DNA of 64,000 nucleotides from Nitrososphaerota archaeon (GCA_031274765.1 JAISPR010000153.1:62001-126000); one strand, 5' to 3'. Numbered from the stretch's first letter, positions 37,387-47,729 are shown. Notes: generated from the sequence alone by a model not told the origin. Numbers and translations: made by a program.

Positions 37387-39205
37387 CTGAATGCCGCATT
37401 TTTTAGCGTGACAAAAAATAAGTTAAAGACCTTCAAGACTACCAACAATATCATCCTCAACACCAAACACAGACAAAATCTTCTTCTGCTTCTCAGACAA
37501 CGCCCAAACAAATCTAAACTCATCCCCACCACAAGACATGATCACAATATTTGACAACAAATTAAGCGCCTTACGCAAAGATAAACAATTAACAGATAAA
37601 AACCCAGCCAACCGACTAAGCAAATAAGAACGTAACACACATGCCACAAACACCACAAACACCTTCCCCTCAATAATCTCCTCACTATGCACACACACCC
37701 TCCCACAACTCAAATCCACCCCAATCTGCGTAAACAACCCCTCATCCACATCCTTAGCCCGATAATAATACAAAACATCAGACAAAGAAGACAACATATC
37801 AGTTGAAAACAACAAAAAATAACCCTTCATCGCACGCAACAACTCTACTTTTTGCGTGTCAACCGCATAATCAAACTCCAAATCCCCCACATGCCGCGTA
37901 AGAACAAAATAGGGTTCATAGCGACTCAGGTTCTTTGTTGGATAGTGCTTCAAACCAGCAAGCTCTACTTTTAAGTCCTCAATATAAGCCGACAAATCCT
38001 CACACAACTTGACATGACTAAGTGCATCATAGAACAACAGCACCCGACCCTCAACCCCACAAACCACTGTATCTACCGATATTCCATACAAGTGAGGATA
38101 CAACTCAAGCTCATGAGTATAACTCTCCACTTCACTCCTGTGGGTTACAAGGAGTTGTTGTGAGAGTTTTAGGGAGGGTGGCATGCGAAGAGTAAAGGCT
38201 GCACAACAAGACCTCAGAGTCTTGAGATCTTCCTCACTCCAAAACCTTTCATCCAACACTAGCTTTACACGTTCTATGCCTATGTTTTTTGCATTTGCGA
38301 GCACATAGGACAAATTAGTTTTATCGGTTAGGTTTCCATTGTAACGGTTATAGTAGAGGGGTAGTTTAGTTTGTTCATCGCAAAACATACCTAAATTGAA
38401 TTGGTTTAAATTTTCATGGTAGTTATTGTAATAATGTTCAACACTCATCAGGTTTTGGGAATAATATGATATTGGAGTGACGTCATAATATACGGTGCTG
38501 TTTGTCAGGGATTTTTTTATCCAGTGTTTGAAGAATTCGTGTCGCTGAGCGGGGGTTTGGTTGGCAAATAGGGTGCTGCAGGCGGCGGAGGTGAGGGTGC
38601 GGGTTAGGTTGGTGTGGTTTCTTTGTTGCCAATCATCTATGGTGTCCATGGTGGTGCCTTCTTTTATCATGTAGGCGACTATGGTTAGGATTTCTTGGGC
38701 TTGTTTTTCTCCAAAGGTTTGGGTGAGGGTGTCTGTTAGGCCGATTTGTTGGCTTATTTTTTGGATGAGGTAGGTGTAGCCGTAGTCGTATATGGTTGTT
38801 GGTTTTGGTTGGGTTTGTTGGGTTGGGTAGAGTTGGTAGTAGTTGTTGTTGGGTTGCATTTTGTTTGTTTTGGGGTCGTATTTGCCTATGTTTTTGGCTT
38901 TGCTTCTTGGTTGGCCGTTTTGGTTGCGGTAGTGTTTGGTGTATTTGTAGACGTATTTTTCTGCTTTTTTGCCTGCTGTTTTTATGTGTATTCCTTTGTC
39001 TTTGGGTATGTCTATTAGTGTTTTTGGGAGCGTGGCTGTCACCTTTTTTGTATACGCTAATATTAGCGTATATTGGTTGTATTAAAGGTTTTTGGTTGTT
39101 TTTTGTTTGTTTTTTGTTTGTTTTGTTGGTGTTTTTGTTGTTTTGGTGTTTTTGTTATTGTTTTTGGGGTTTTGTTCTGCCCCCGCTAAAAATTACAGAA
39201 TTCAG
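37387..39205 (-). mobile_element. Insertion sequence with inverted ends and one transposase gene (IS1634-like)
   Basis: Outer ends CTGAATGCCGCATTTTTTAGCGTGACA (left) and CTGAATTCTGTAATTTTTAGCGGGGGCA (reverse complement of right) form an imperfect TIR around the 539-aa transposase. Confidence 0.75.
37423..39042 (-). CDS. Transposase, DDE, IS1634/COG5421-like
   Basis: YYDVTPISYYS, LPLYYNRYNGNLTDKTNLSYVLANAKNIGIERVKLVLDERFWSEEDL, typical of this transposase group. Confidence 0.88.
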   Translation of the reverse strand: MTATLPKTLIDIPKDKGIHIKTAGKKAEKYVYKYTKHYRNQNGQPRSKAKNIGKYDPKTNKMQPNNNYYQLYPTQQTQPKPTTIYDYGYTYLIQKISQQIGLTDTLTQTFGEKQAQEILTIVAYMIKEGTTMDTIDDWQQRNHTNLTRTLTSAACSTLFANQTPAQRHEFFKHWIKKSLTNSTVYYDVTPISYYSQNLMSVEHYYNNYHENLNQFNLGMFCDEQTKLPLYYNRYNGNLTDKTNLSYVLANAKNIGIERVKLVLDERFWSEEDLKTLRSCCAAFTLRMPPSLKLSQQLLVTHRSEVESYTHELELYPHLYGISVDTVVCGVEGRVLLFYDALSHVKLCEDLSAYIEDLKVELAGLKHYPTKNLSRYEPYFVLTRHVGDLEFDYAVDTQKVELLRAMKGYFLLFSTDMLSSLSDVLYYYRAKDVDEGLFTQIGVDLSCGRVCVHSEEIIEGKVFVVFVACVLRSYLLSRLAGFLSVNCLSLRKALNLLSNIVIMSCGGDEFRFVWALSEKQKKILSVFGVEDDIVGSLEGL

Positions 39206-39322
39206 GTTATACAATAAAAGCCTAAATCAATAAAAAGCAAAATTGGCCCTCTAAACACTGTCGTTTTTTAAGATAAATAACATTTTGTTGACCCTATTTC
39301 TATAAATTTTATTTATGGGTTT

Positions 39323-39781
39323 TTATTTGCCGTTATTGTTATTTTTGCACTCACGTTCCTCACAATCATTCTCATCGTTATTGTCATAGGGTTTAAGACC
39401 CATTTCTTTCCAAGTTATACCAAATGGGACACCACCAGAGGTATAGCCAGCTATATAATAAAACGTATCATCTTGCCAATCGTAATATTTTTTAGATAAT
39501 CTCTCGGCTTCTGCTTCTGCTTTCTTTTTTCTAAGTTGCTCACAACGGAGAGCTTCTTCTTTTAATAAATTATCAACGTAACCTGGTTTAAATTCATAGC
39601 CGATTTCTAAAAGCTCTCGAACAGCGCAAGGAGTATTGACATGGAATTTTTTACGGTACGCCTTAACAACATGCATACCATTATAGGTTGGAAGCCAAAC
39701 TTTCGCTCTTGTAAGTCGCGATTGTTTTTTTGTGCTCGTGTGCGTTTTTTCTTCTTTTTTGTTACCATAAAGCTTGCACAA
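39323..39781 (-). CDS. Conserved hypothetical protein ending in a FYYIAGYTSGGVPFGITWKEMGL motif
   Basis: 152-aa ORF; the C-terminal IAGYTSGGxPxGxTWxEM motif resembles small hypothetical proteins I associate with Firmicutes (from memory). Confidence 0.6.
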   Translation of the reverse strand: MCKLYGNKKEEKTHTSTKKQSRLTRAKVWLPTYNGMHVVKAYRKKFHVNTPCAVRELLEIGYEFKPGYVDNLLKEEALRCEQLRKKKAEAEAERLSKKYYDWQDDTFYYIAGYTSGGVPFGITWKEMGLKPYDNNDENDCEERECKNNNNGK

Positions 39782-40020
39782 CCCTTTTTTGCAAACAAAC
39801 TATTCTTTACTCCAAACTACTGTTGGGTGTTTTATTTGTTGTGTCCGTTTTTTTTGGTCAGCAGTTTGGGTTTTGTGGGTGGGTTTTTGTTGAACGGATT
39901 GCAATTGTAGGGTTTATTTTCTAAAACTATATTATCATTGCCCGCAGGCACAATATTATCGGGAGGCTGTTTGAGAACTATAAATTTTTAGATTTTTGAA
40001 AAAGAATAGGAAAAAACGAT

Positions 40021-40181
40021 AGTGCGCCAACATAGAATAATTTTTTACAGAACAATATTTTACGTGCTACCCATAAATTAAATATACGTTTATCTTCAAA
40101 ACTTAAAAGATCTACCAATCATGTATAGAGCCAATACGAATTTGATTCTGCATCAAATTAACTATTCTAAATTGTCACACT
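40021..40181 (+). repeat. MITE-like element family V
   Basis: agtgcgccaacatagaataattttttacagaaca...tttgattctgcatcaaattaactattctaaattgtcacact. Confidence 0.65.
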
Positions 40182-40437
40182 CCGAAAAACTGTTAATTTG
40201 TTACTACCTGATTTCCCGGATTTATTATACACAGGCCGATGGAAATCCACGAAAATAACCGGAATTATAAAAATACCTGTAAAATACACCTTAAACAATA
40301 CGGCCTATGTATAATTAAATCTGAATTATACACGTGTTTTGTTTAATCATTAAACGTTGTTTTGAGGCGTTTTTTAAAAACCAAACGCATTTATCAAATA
40401 GTTCCCACACTTGTGTATAAATTTTGTGGGAATTTAG

Positions 40438-40604
40438 GTTACTACTCAGCAGGTTCCCACTGTAGTGTTTTTACAGCAAAATGGCACACATATAGGGTTT
40501 GTTCTTATTTTCCTTCTGTCGCAACCATATTTTTGCAGAAAACCCACTGTGCATAGCGGTTTACGAGCGAAAAATAACACTATATACCCCTGCTGAGCAG
40601 TAAC
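40438..40604 (+). repeat. MITE-like element family IV (167 bp)
   Basis: GTTACTACTCAGCAGG...CCTGCTGAGCAGTAAC inverted ends; interior homologous to the reverse complement of 52494-52655. Confidence 0.85.
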
Positions 40605-40667
40605 ATTAGTTTCTTGTTTTTCAAGATTTTCGCTATTTTTTGATATTGTGTTTTTCTTGAAAAACAC

Positions 40668-40766
40668 ATGTAACCTTTGAAAACCCCATTTCAGAAAACC
40701 AAACAACACAATTGCAGGTTTTCAGCAAAACAATTTTTGGAAAAATATAGGTTTTCGGAGGTTGCC
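40668..40766 (-). repeat. MITE-like element family III
   Basis: tgtaacctttgaaaaccccatttcagaaaaccaa...tttttggaaaaatataggttttcggaggttgcc, inverted relative to the 35646 copy. Confidence 0.75.
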
Positions 40767-40885
40767 TATAGTGTTATGAAAACAACCCAAGCAGCAGTCA
40801 AATAATTATTATTGCTCAAATTAGCACCACAATCTCGACACCTATTTATGCCTTTATTTGTTAACCTCTCAGCGGAGACTAAAAA

Positions 40886-41848
40886 ATGTCAAAAGCACAA
40901 AGAGCACATAAAATTGCAGTAAGAGATTACCAATTCACAGAAAACTTGACCGTAGAAGAACTTGTGAGACAAATGGGAGAAGCGTGGGGTTTCACCGCAG
41001 GCAAACTCGCCATGGGGGTAGACATTATAGAAACCATGATGACCGATAAGAAATGCACTAAATTTCTCTCGTTCACCGCCGACATCATTGCAACAGGTAC
41101 CCGGGGCGTTATCAAGGAATTAGTAAAACAAAAACTTGTTGACGTTATCATCACAACCTGTGGTACGCTTGACCATGATATTGCTCGATGTTGGAAAGAC
41201 TACTATAGAGGCAGTTTTATCATGAATGACAGCAAACTACATGAAGAAAGCGTCAATCGATTAGGCAATGTGCTTGTTCCCAATGACAGCTATGGCCCAA
41301 TCATTGAAAAGAAAATTCAAACCATGCTCTCTGAGCTCTACGCAGAAGGAAAAAAAGAGTTGTCCACAGCTGAATTGTCACGCGAAATTGGTTTACGTTG
41401 TTGCGATGAGACCTCTATTCTCTATTGGGCCGCTAAAAATGACATCCCGGTCTATGTACCAGGCATAACAGATGGCGCTGTGGGTTACCAGTTGTGGTTT
41501 TTTAGCCAAGATCACAGAGATTTTCGAGTTAATCTGCTAAAAGATGAGGATGAACTCAACAACATTGTTTTTGACGCAAAAAAATCAGGGGCACTTATAG
41601 TTGGAGGCGGCATAAGCAAACATCACACGATTTGGTGGAATCAATTCAAAGATGGACTAGACTACGCGGTCTATATTAGCACTGCAGACGAATGGGATGG
41701 TAGCCTTAGCGGTGCGCGTCCCAGAGAAGCAATTTCGTGGGGTAAAATTAGCGAGAAGGCCAAACGGATAATGATTGAAGGTGACGCAACGATGGTGTTG
41801 CCGGTAATGGTAAGTGCATTAATCGATAGGTTAAACAAAAGAAAATGA
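40886..41848 (+). CDS. Deoxyhypusine synthase
   Basis: EWDGSLSGARPREAISWGKISEKAKRIMIEGDATMVLPVMVSAL, containing the catalytic-Lys motif SWGKI. Confidence 0.95.
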   Translation: MSKAQRAHKIAVRDYQFTENLTVEELVRQMGEAWGFTAGKLAMGVDIIETMMTDKKCTKFLSFTADIIATGTRGVIKELVKQKLVDVIITTCGTLDHDIARCWKDYYRGSFIMNDSKLHEESVNRLGNVLVPNDSYGPIIEKKIQTMLSELYAEGKKELSTAELSREIGLRCCDETSILYWAAKNDIPVYVPGITDGAVGYQLWFFSQDHRDFRVNLLKDEDELNNIVFDAKKSGALIVGGGISKHHTIWWNQFKDGLDYAVYISTADEWDGSLSGARPREAISWGKISEKAKRIMIEGDATMVLPVMVSALIDRLNKRK

Positions 41849-42426
41849 GCGGATCTTTTGAATCCACCAAGCATCATAGACAGTGTAAGTGAACCCGGCA
41901 ACAACGATTCAAGTGATTAATCGTCATCAGACAATGTTATGGTTCATCGTTCACTTATTTAGTACGAATTTGAAACACTACGCCATCGTTTACAGGGATT
42001 AGTGAATAAAAGGGGTTGCTATTGTTAATGTAGTTTAGCATTAGTTTGATTGAAAATTAGGAGAGTTTTCACCATAGGCAGATGATGATTTTCGCAAAAC
42101 AATGGAGGGTAAAAAACGGGGTAGCTATGGAATGTTCATCAAAGAGTCTGTTAGCTTTTAAAGTTATAAAAAATGACACTATTTACTGTGAGCTTCTCAA
42201 AATAAGGGTTATTGATGTTTTTAGCGATAAAAGTAATATCTCTAAAAATAGCAATCACCCTACAGAAAGATGTTTCACCGGCAATATGAGTAAGAACAGA
42301 TATTTTCAAATTAGAAAACTCACACAGCAAAATTAAATACAGCCACACATCAACTAAATAAAAAATTCAACACATCTAGAATAAAATTAATAGCTATACC
42401 AAAAAATAAAAAATAATAATATATAT

Positions 42427-43512
42427 TTATGTTTTTGGCATATTTTTGAATATCCAACTCATATCTGGGCCTTCACGTTTCTCAGGAACACGTTCAGCCA
42501 AAGCATGAGCGATAAGAGGTAGAGCAATTGTTGCGTCACAATAACACACTGCACGGGTTCCAGTTTGACTATTTATTTTGCCCCAGCTAATTGCCTCTTC
42601 TAGGGTACATCCACTGAGCCCCCCCCACTGTGGAGAATCAGTGGTTATTTGAATAGCATATTTGTGGGGATAATAGTATTCCTGCAAGGATTTTCGCAGC
42701 CCGCCCTTTCTATCTTTAACACCTTGATCCTCGGTCATGGGTGATACGGATATAGCAATAAGTTGGGTGAGGTCTTTTGGAACACCACCACCGATGTAGA
42801 TGACCCCGACTTCTTTGGTTTTTGTTCCGATTTGTATGAATTGGTCAAATTCTTTGACACTATCAATGTGAACATTGTGACCTTTGTTTTTAGCGAGCAA
42901 AAAGGTTTCACCATATGCACTATCCACTAAAGCAGGACTAAAGATTGGAACTTTGTTAGCGGCTGCAACTGCAGTGATAGCGGGGATTTTTTTTGTGTTT
43001 AAAAAGTTACCAAGACCATAAAGGAACTCTGCGGAAGTATACATGTGATCTTCTTTGCAGGTCATAACATAGTCAGTGACAAGATCTTCCATTTCGCGGT
43101 AATCAGTTTCTTTGCCAAAGACGTCGTAGTAGCGATTGACGTCTGCGTTGAGGAGTTCTTCGTCATTGACCATGTGATTGCCCTGCCAATAACCCAAACC
43201 CATCGCATCCACGATATCCTCAGACACGTTTGCACCTGTTGAAACCAAGACGTCTATGAAACGATTCTCTATGAGCCAGTTGATAACTGTCCACTGCCCA
43301 GCGGTGGACATGGAGCCGGCAAACCCCAGAGCAATAACAAGGTCTTTTTCTTTAAGCATGTTCTCCCAGACATCAACGGCTTCACCCAGCTTACGGCCTT
43401 GATAGGCTGTTCGGCTCATTTCCTTTAATAGCTGAGAAATCGGTTTTTGCTTGGTAACTTTGATTGGTTCAAGTTTCTTGGTAAAGTAATCGTTATTCAT
43501 TGTAATATGCAC
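42427..43512 (-). CDS. Deoxyhypusine synthase family protein (second, divergent paralogue)
   Basis: DSPQWGGLSGCTLEEAISWGKINSQTGTRAVCYCDATIALPLIAHAL. Confidence 0.9.
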   Translation of the reverse strand: MHITMNNDYFTKKLEPIKVTKQKPISQLLKEMSRTAYQGRKLGEAVDVWENMLKEKDLVIALGFAGSMSTAGQWTVINWLIENRFIDVLVSTGANVSEDIVDAMGLGYWQGNHMVNDEELLNADVNRYYDVFGKETDYREMEDLVTDYVMTCKEDHMYTSAEFLYGLGNFLNTKKIPAITAVAAANKVPIFSPALVDSAYGETFLLAKNKGHNVHIDSVKEFDQFIQIGTKTKEVGVIYIGGGVPKDLTQLIAISVSPMTEDQGVKDRKGGLRKSLQEYYYPHKYAIQITTDSPQWGGLSGCTLEEAISWGKINSQTGTRAVCYCDATIALPLIAHALAERVPEKREGPDMSWIFKNMPKT

Positions 43513-43912
43513 CTGCGTTCTATGTTATAGGGCAGGTATTTGAAATTTGTTATTGAAAAACAGGCATCCATATAGAAGCTTAAAGCGTAACTGCCGATAT
43601 TTCTGTGTATTTTTTCAAGCCGACTATTTTTTGAGTTCCCAATCCAATAGATTAGGCACAAATACAGAAATAGACAGCTTTTATCTATTGCCCCTCCAGG
43701 CAGAGCAGAGACAGCTTTCATTCCAAACAGATAATACAGTTCAACATAGATAACCACTATCATCACAACAAACAGGACTTAAATACAAGCCTATACAACA
43801 GAATAGATACTTTTTCAACCACATTAATTAAAAATCATTTTACACCACAGCTCCATAAACAAACAACCATAAAAAAAGAAAATATCGTTGGTTGCAGCGT
43901 GATATTTGCATG

Positions 43913-45427
43913 CTAGGGGAGTTTACCCAAAAGTATTCGGACAGTTTTTCTGGGATGCCGTAATGCCCTTAGAAGCTTTTTGGTGGTAACAATACGGTTT
44001 ATCTGGTTAGCTTTCATACACAACGCGGTTAACTCTTGGGCAGTAAACTGGGGGGTTTCCACAAGCGGCTCTGTTGCCGCTAAAGTGTAATCACAAAAGT
44101 TCTCACAGATATAACCTTTGGATTTTGCCTGCTCGTAGAAAGCTGTTCCATAGAGCGGCATAACAATACTAAAAATAAAGCTCTCAGCACCCAGTGTTTT
44201 GAGCTTGTAAGCGTACTGGATTGTTGCCTCAATGTCGGCTTTGGTTTCACCAATTAAACCTATGACAAAAAAGCAACCCACCTTAATGCCTACTTTTTTA
44301 CAAGCTACAATCGCATCCTCCACTTTTTTTAGGTCAAGACTCTTTTTGGCAACATTAGAAACAATGTGTTGTACACCGGATTCCGGTGCAACACGAATTT
44401 TTTTACACCCCGCACGTTTCATCTTGCGCAATAACGTCTCACTAAGTGTGTCGGCACGGACACCATTTGGAGTGAACCATTCAAAGCGTAGACCACGTTC
44501 TACGATTAAATCACATATCTCGGCCATGCGCTTGGGATCCCAGGTCATGTTATCATCAGCAAAATCTATTTGTTTAATACCATAGGTTTTAATAACATGC
44601 TCTATCTCGTCAACCACGTTTTTGGAGCTTCGAGAACGCCAGGTTTTACCCCACATAAGAGAATGGGTACAAAAAACACAACTAAAAGGGCACCCTCGAC
44701 TGGTAATAACAATGGTGTTGGGTTTGGTGATTTCTCCGCGCAGAGGGTTTTCTTTGACTGCACTTGTATAAACTTGCATGGGTAACAAGTGGCGGGCAGG
44801 CAGGGGCAAAATATCTAGGTCTTTAATGACCTCTCGTTTGCGATTTAATATGATATTGCCGTTTTTTTTGTAACCTAACCCATCGATATTGTATAGTTCA
44901 GTTTTTTTTTGCTCCAGGGCCAAAACCAGTTCAGAAACGGTTATTTCAGGTTCGCCGACTACCACAAAATCTGCTACACTATTCTGTAGACAGTCTTCGG
45001 GTCGTGAAGATGGATGAAGACCAAACAGCACCACAGAGATGTTTTGGTCAACATTTTTTGTAATGGAGACAACTTCATAAGCAGTTTTGGACCAGCCTGA
45101 AAAGGGGATTTCAACGATGACGACCTCAGGTTTCCAATTTCTGATGCGTTCTGCAATGGTTTTTGCACTCAAACCCACGCGGTACTTAGTTGCGTCTAGC
45201 TCCAGTAAATTCATCCAGCCTTCGGTGGGTGAGTCGATAATGGTTACTGAATGATTTTTTTCAAGCACCGCAGCAACAGAGGCCAGAACAATGGGGGGAA
45301 AAACGTTGGGTCGTCCCCATGCTTTTGGTTGTATTCGGGGTGGATTAATCAAGCAAACTCGCATTGCAGACCCTTCTTTTAAGCAAACATACCTGCTTTG
45401 ATTAATATGTTTGCACGAAATAGACAT
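43913..45427 (-). CDS. B12-binding-domain radical SAM protein
   Basis: SRGCPFSCVFCTHSLMWG (CxxxCxxC), N-terminal cobalamin-binding-like domain, GVQHIVSNVAKK. Confidence 0.92.
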   Translation of the reverse strand: MSISCKHINQSRYVCLKEGSAMRVCLINPPRIQPKAWGRPNVFPPIVLASVAAVLEKNHSVTIIDSPTEGWMNLLELDATKYRVGLSAKTIAERIRNWKPEVVIVEIPFSGWSKTAYEVVSITKNVDQNISVVLFGLHPSSRPEDCLQNSVADFVVVGEPEITVSELVLALEQKKTELYNIDGLGYKKNGNIILNRKREVIKDLDILPLPARHLLPMQVYTSAVKENPLRGEITKPNTIVITSRGCPFSCVFCTHSLMWGKTWRSRSSKNVVDEIEHVIKTYGIKQIDFADDNMTWDPKRMAEICDLIVERGLRFEWFTPNGVRADTLSETLLRKMKRAGCKKIRVAPESGVQHIVSNVAKKSLDLKKVEDAIVACKKVGIKVGCFFVIGLIGETKADIEATIQYAYKLKTLGAESFIFSIVMPLYGTAFYEQAKSKGYICENFCDYTLAATEPLVETPQFTAQELTALCMKANQINRIVTTKKLLRALRHPRKTVRILLGKLP

Positions 45428-45544
45428 TTATGGATATGCTCAGAGGCCAATAGTTTAATCGATGAAGAGCAACAATATCGAAAATAGTTCATAAAATGAT
45501 ACCTCAAGAGGTGTGTTTCTAAGTCTAGGTGCGCTTGTTTTGTT

Positions 45545-45665
45545 GGCCTTTTGCATTTTAGGTGGTGCTTGTGTCATTCTTTCTCTAACGGTTTATGTTC
45601 AAACATGTCCAACAACTGCTATGTCACAACAAAACTTATTGACCTGCCTGTTTTGACGAAGAGCC
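45545..45665 (+). repeat. Dispersed repeat family VII, full copy (diverged)
   Basis: ggccttttgcattttaggtggtgc...gctatgtcacaacaaaacttattgacctgcctgttttgacgaagagcc. Confidence 0.75.
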
Positions 45666-45737
45666 AAGCGTTTTTTAATTTTAAGATTTATTAGCCTACA
45701 AGCCAAACATATACCAAACCTCCTTGGAGCCAGACAG

Positions 45738-46550
45738 TTGCAAAAAGATCCCCGATTAAAACAGAAAATTTTTGAAGCAAACATCGCTGTTCATCGAGAA
45801 GAAGCAAAATACTACGAACAGCTCCATCCGGAAGTCTATAGCAAAAAAGAACAAAAAAGAATAACAACCAAACTCAGAGAAGTCGGCCAGCTGATTGGCA
45901 ACAATAAAAAAAACGCATTGGATGTTGGTGCGGGAACTGGCAACTTAACGGGTAAACTATTACAAATGGGTTACCATGTAACAGCCATAGATATTTCAGC
46001 AGAAATGTGTGCCATCCTCAAAAAAAAATATACCTCTTTTATAGGTAATAATTTAACAGTGATTAATTCACCCATCGAAGATTTGACTTTTAACCAAAAC
46101 ACGTTTGATTTAATTACCAGCTACTCGGTGTTGCACCATCTGCCCGACTACACAGTCGCACTACAAACACTTACAGGCTTGCTCAAAAAAAGCGGCGTAA
46201 TCTATATCGATCATGAAGCATCACCTTTCTACTGGACAAATGAGCGTAGTATGATAGCAGCAGTAATCAAAGGCCTCTATTTGCATTCTAATCCCATAGT
46301 CAATAGCCTATACTTTCAAGTCACCGGCTTGAGGGTTCCCATGATAGACTATACTTTCTCGGATTACTGGTTCAAAAAAGAACATGCACTAAACCATCAA
46401 AACATAGAAGGTGTGTTCAAACAATCGCACTTTACATATTATAAACGGATAGATTATTACCAAAATGCAACTTGGACACCAAATCCCCTGTTTTATCCGT
46501 ATCGACTGATTTGTAAACCCGAAATGAGCTATTGGATAGCCAAAAAATAA
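45738..46550 (+). CDS. Class I SAM-dependent methyltransferase
   Basis: NALDVGAGTGNLTGKLLQMGYHVTAIDIS...FDLITSYSVLHHLPDY. Confidence 0.92.
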   Translation: MQKDPRLKQKIFEANIAVHREEAKYYEQLHPEVYSKKEQKRITTKLREVGQLIGNNKKNALDVGAGTGNLTGKLLQMGYHVTAIDISAEMCAILKKKYTSFIGNNLTVINSPIEDLTFNQNTFDLITSYSVLHHLPDYTVALQTLTGLLKKSGVIYIDHEASPFYWTNERSMIAAVIKGLYLHSNPIVNSLYFQVTGLRVPMIDYTFSDYWFKKEHALNHQNIEGVFKQSHFTYYKRIDYYQNATWTPNPLFYPYRLICKPEMSYWIAKK

Positions 46551-46707
46551 CCAGATATGAGAACCAAACAGTAACGCATCATTGTGGAAAGGTAAACAAA
46601 TTTTCACTTAAACTCAAGGGTTTCGATAAAATTCACAAGACTACAAAACATACAACAACACATAAAGAAACATACACAACCTGAATTTTTGTCAAAATTT
46701 AATATAT

Positions 46708-47171
46708 CCTGATTTCTCGGCGTTTCTGTACTATATATGTATATGTGTTGCTTTTAATTTGATTTTACTGATAATGTTTCAATTAAAGTGTTGGTGATGG
46801 TTGTCACTATTTTTTACAATACGCATTTTTGTTGTAGGGTGTAATTATATCATACATTATGTGTAAAAATTATGACCTAGTTACTTACATTTGGCAGTTT
46901 GACCTAAAACAGCCAAAAATTAAATCATGCTCAAAAAATATTCGAAAAAATAAGAAAACCATTGTAAAAATAACCAAAAACGCGTAACAACCAGTAATAT
47001 AAACAATTCAAAATATTTTTTTCCCAAACTGCAGAATGTAAATAGTTATCATATAAAAAACAAGAGTTAACACACAAAAAACGAATATAATGGGACATAA
47101 TAAATAATGCGTGCTGAAAAGCGACAAATAATTTTCAGCCGTGTATATTACAACTTTGACGAGAATTCAGG
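46708..47171 (+). repeat. MITE-like element family II, copy interrupted by family I element
   Basis: CCTGATTTCTCG...CGAGAATTCAGG flanked by ATATAT. 464 bp minus (159+6) equals 299 bp, the length of the uninterrupted copy. Confidence 0.9.
46884..47042 (+). repeat. MITE-like element family I copy 3 (159 bp, TSD TAGTTA), nested in family II element
   Basis: Nearly identical to 35316-35474; flanked by TAGTTA at 46878-46883 and 47043-47048. Confidence 0.93.
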
Positions 47172-47341
47172 ATATATGTGACCAGTTATTTGCCAAATTT
47201 TAATGTGTTATTTGTTAGTATGTGTTTAGTTCGCAGATTGTGAAGCAAACTGGTGTTGTGTCGTTATTTGATAAGTAAATGGCCCAGAAATTTAGGTTTA
47301 GTATAAATGAGAAATTAAAGATAAATTTTGCTGAAAACTAA

Positions 47342-47436
47342 GGTGACCTCCGAAAACCCATATTTTCCAAAAATCATCTGAGAAACCCTACAAATATGTT
47401 ACTTGGTTTTCTGAAAGGGTGTTTTCGAAGGTTGCC
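47342..47436 (+). repeat. MITE-like element family III (95 bp, TSD CTAA)
   Basis: ggtgacctccgaaaacccatattttccaaaaatcat...cttggttttctgaaagggtgttttcgaaggttgcc flanked by CTAA. Confidence 0.8.
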
Positions 47437-47729
47437 CTAAATACATACATTGATGTTGGTTATGTTTGTTTTATGTGCAGTTTTATGTGTTGATTGGAGC
47501 ATAAATTTTTATTCACACTGCCAGCATAATTGTATTACATGACAAAATTGCAAGTGTAGCAGACAATATTAACATCATTAATGTTTAAACTGGCGATATT
47601 TATAAAATCAAGTTAAAACCAGTACATTGCATGCAGGGTATAAAACAATGAGAGTTCAGGTTTTAGGGAATTAAAAACAAACCCTCTGTCGAATTTGTGT
47701 AATTTATCCGCTAAAAAAATAGAGAGAAA

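Noticed and set aside
37375-39215. Clear target-site duplication for the IS element
   Set aside because: Flanks ttaca / ttata next to CCTGAATG and AATTCAGG are similar but not identical; not reported as a firm TSD.
38746-39233. + strand Val/Phe/Cys-rich ORFs (90 and 145 aa)
   Set aside because: Products of the G/T-rich strand opposite the transposase N-terminus; hydrophobic low-complexity sequence, not a membrane protein gene.
42082-42336. 84-aa + strand ORF between the two deoxyhypusine synthase genes
   Set aside because: No recognisable motif, AT-rich intergenic region; insufficient support to call.
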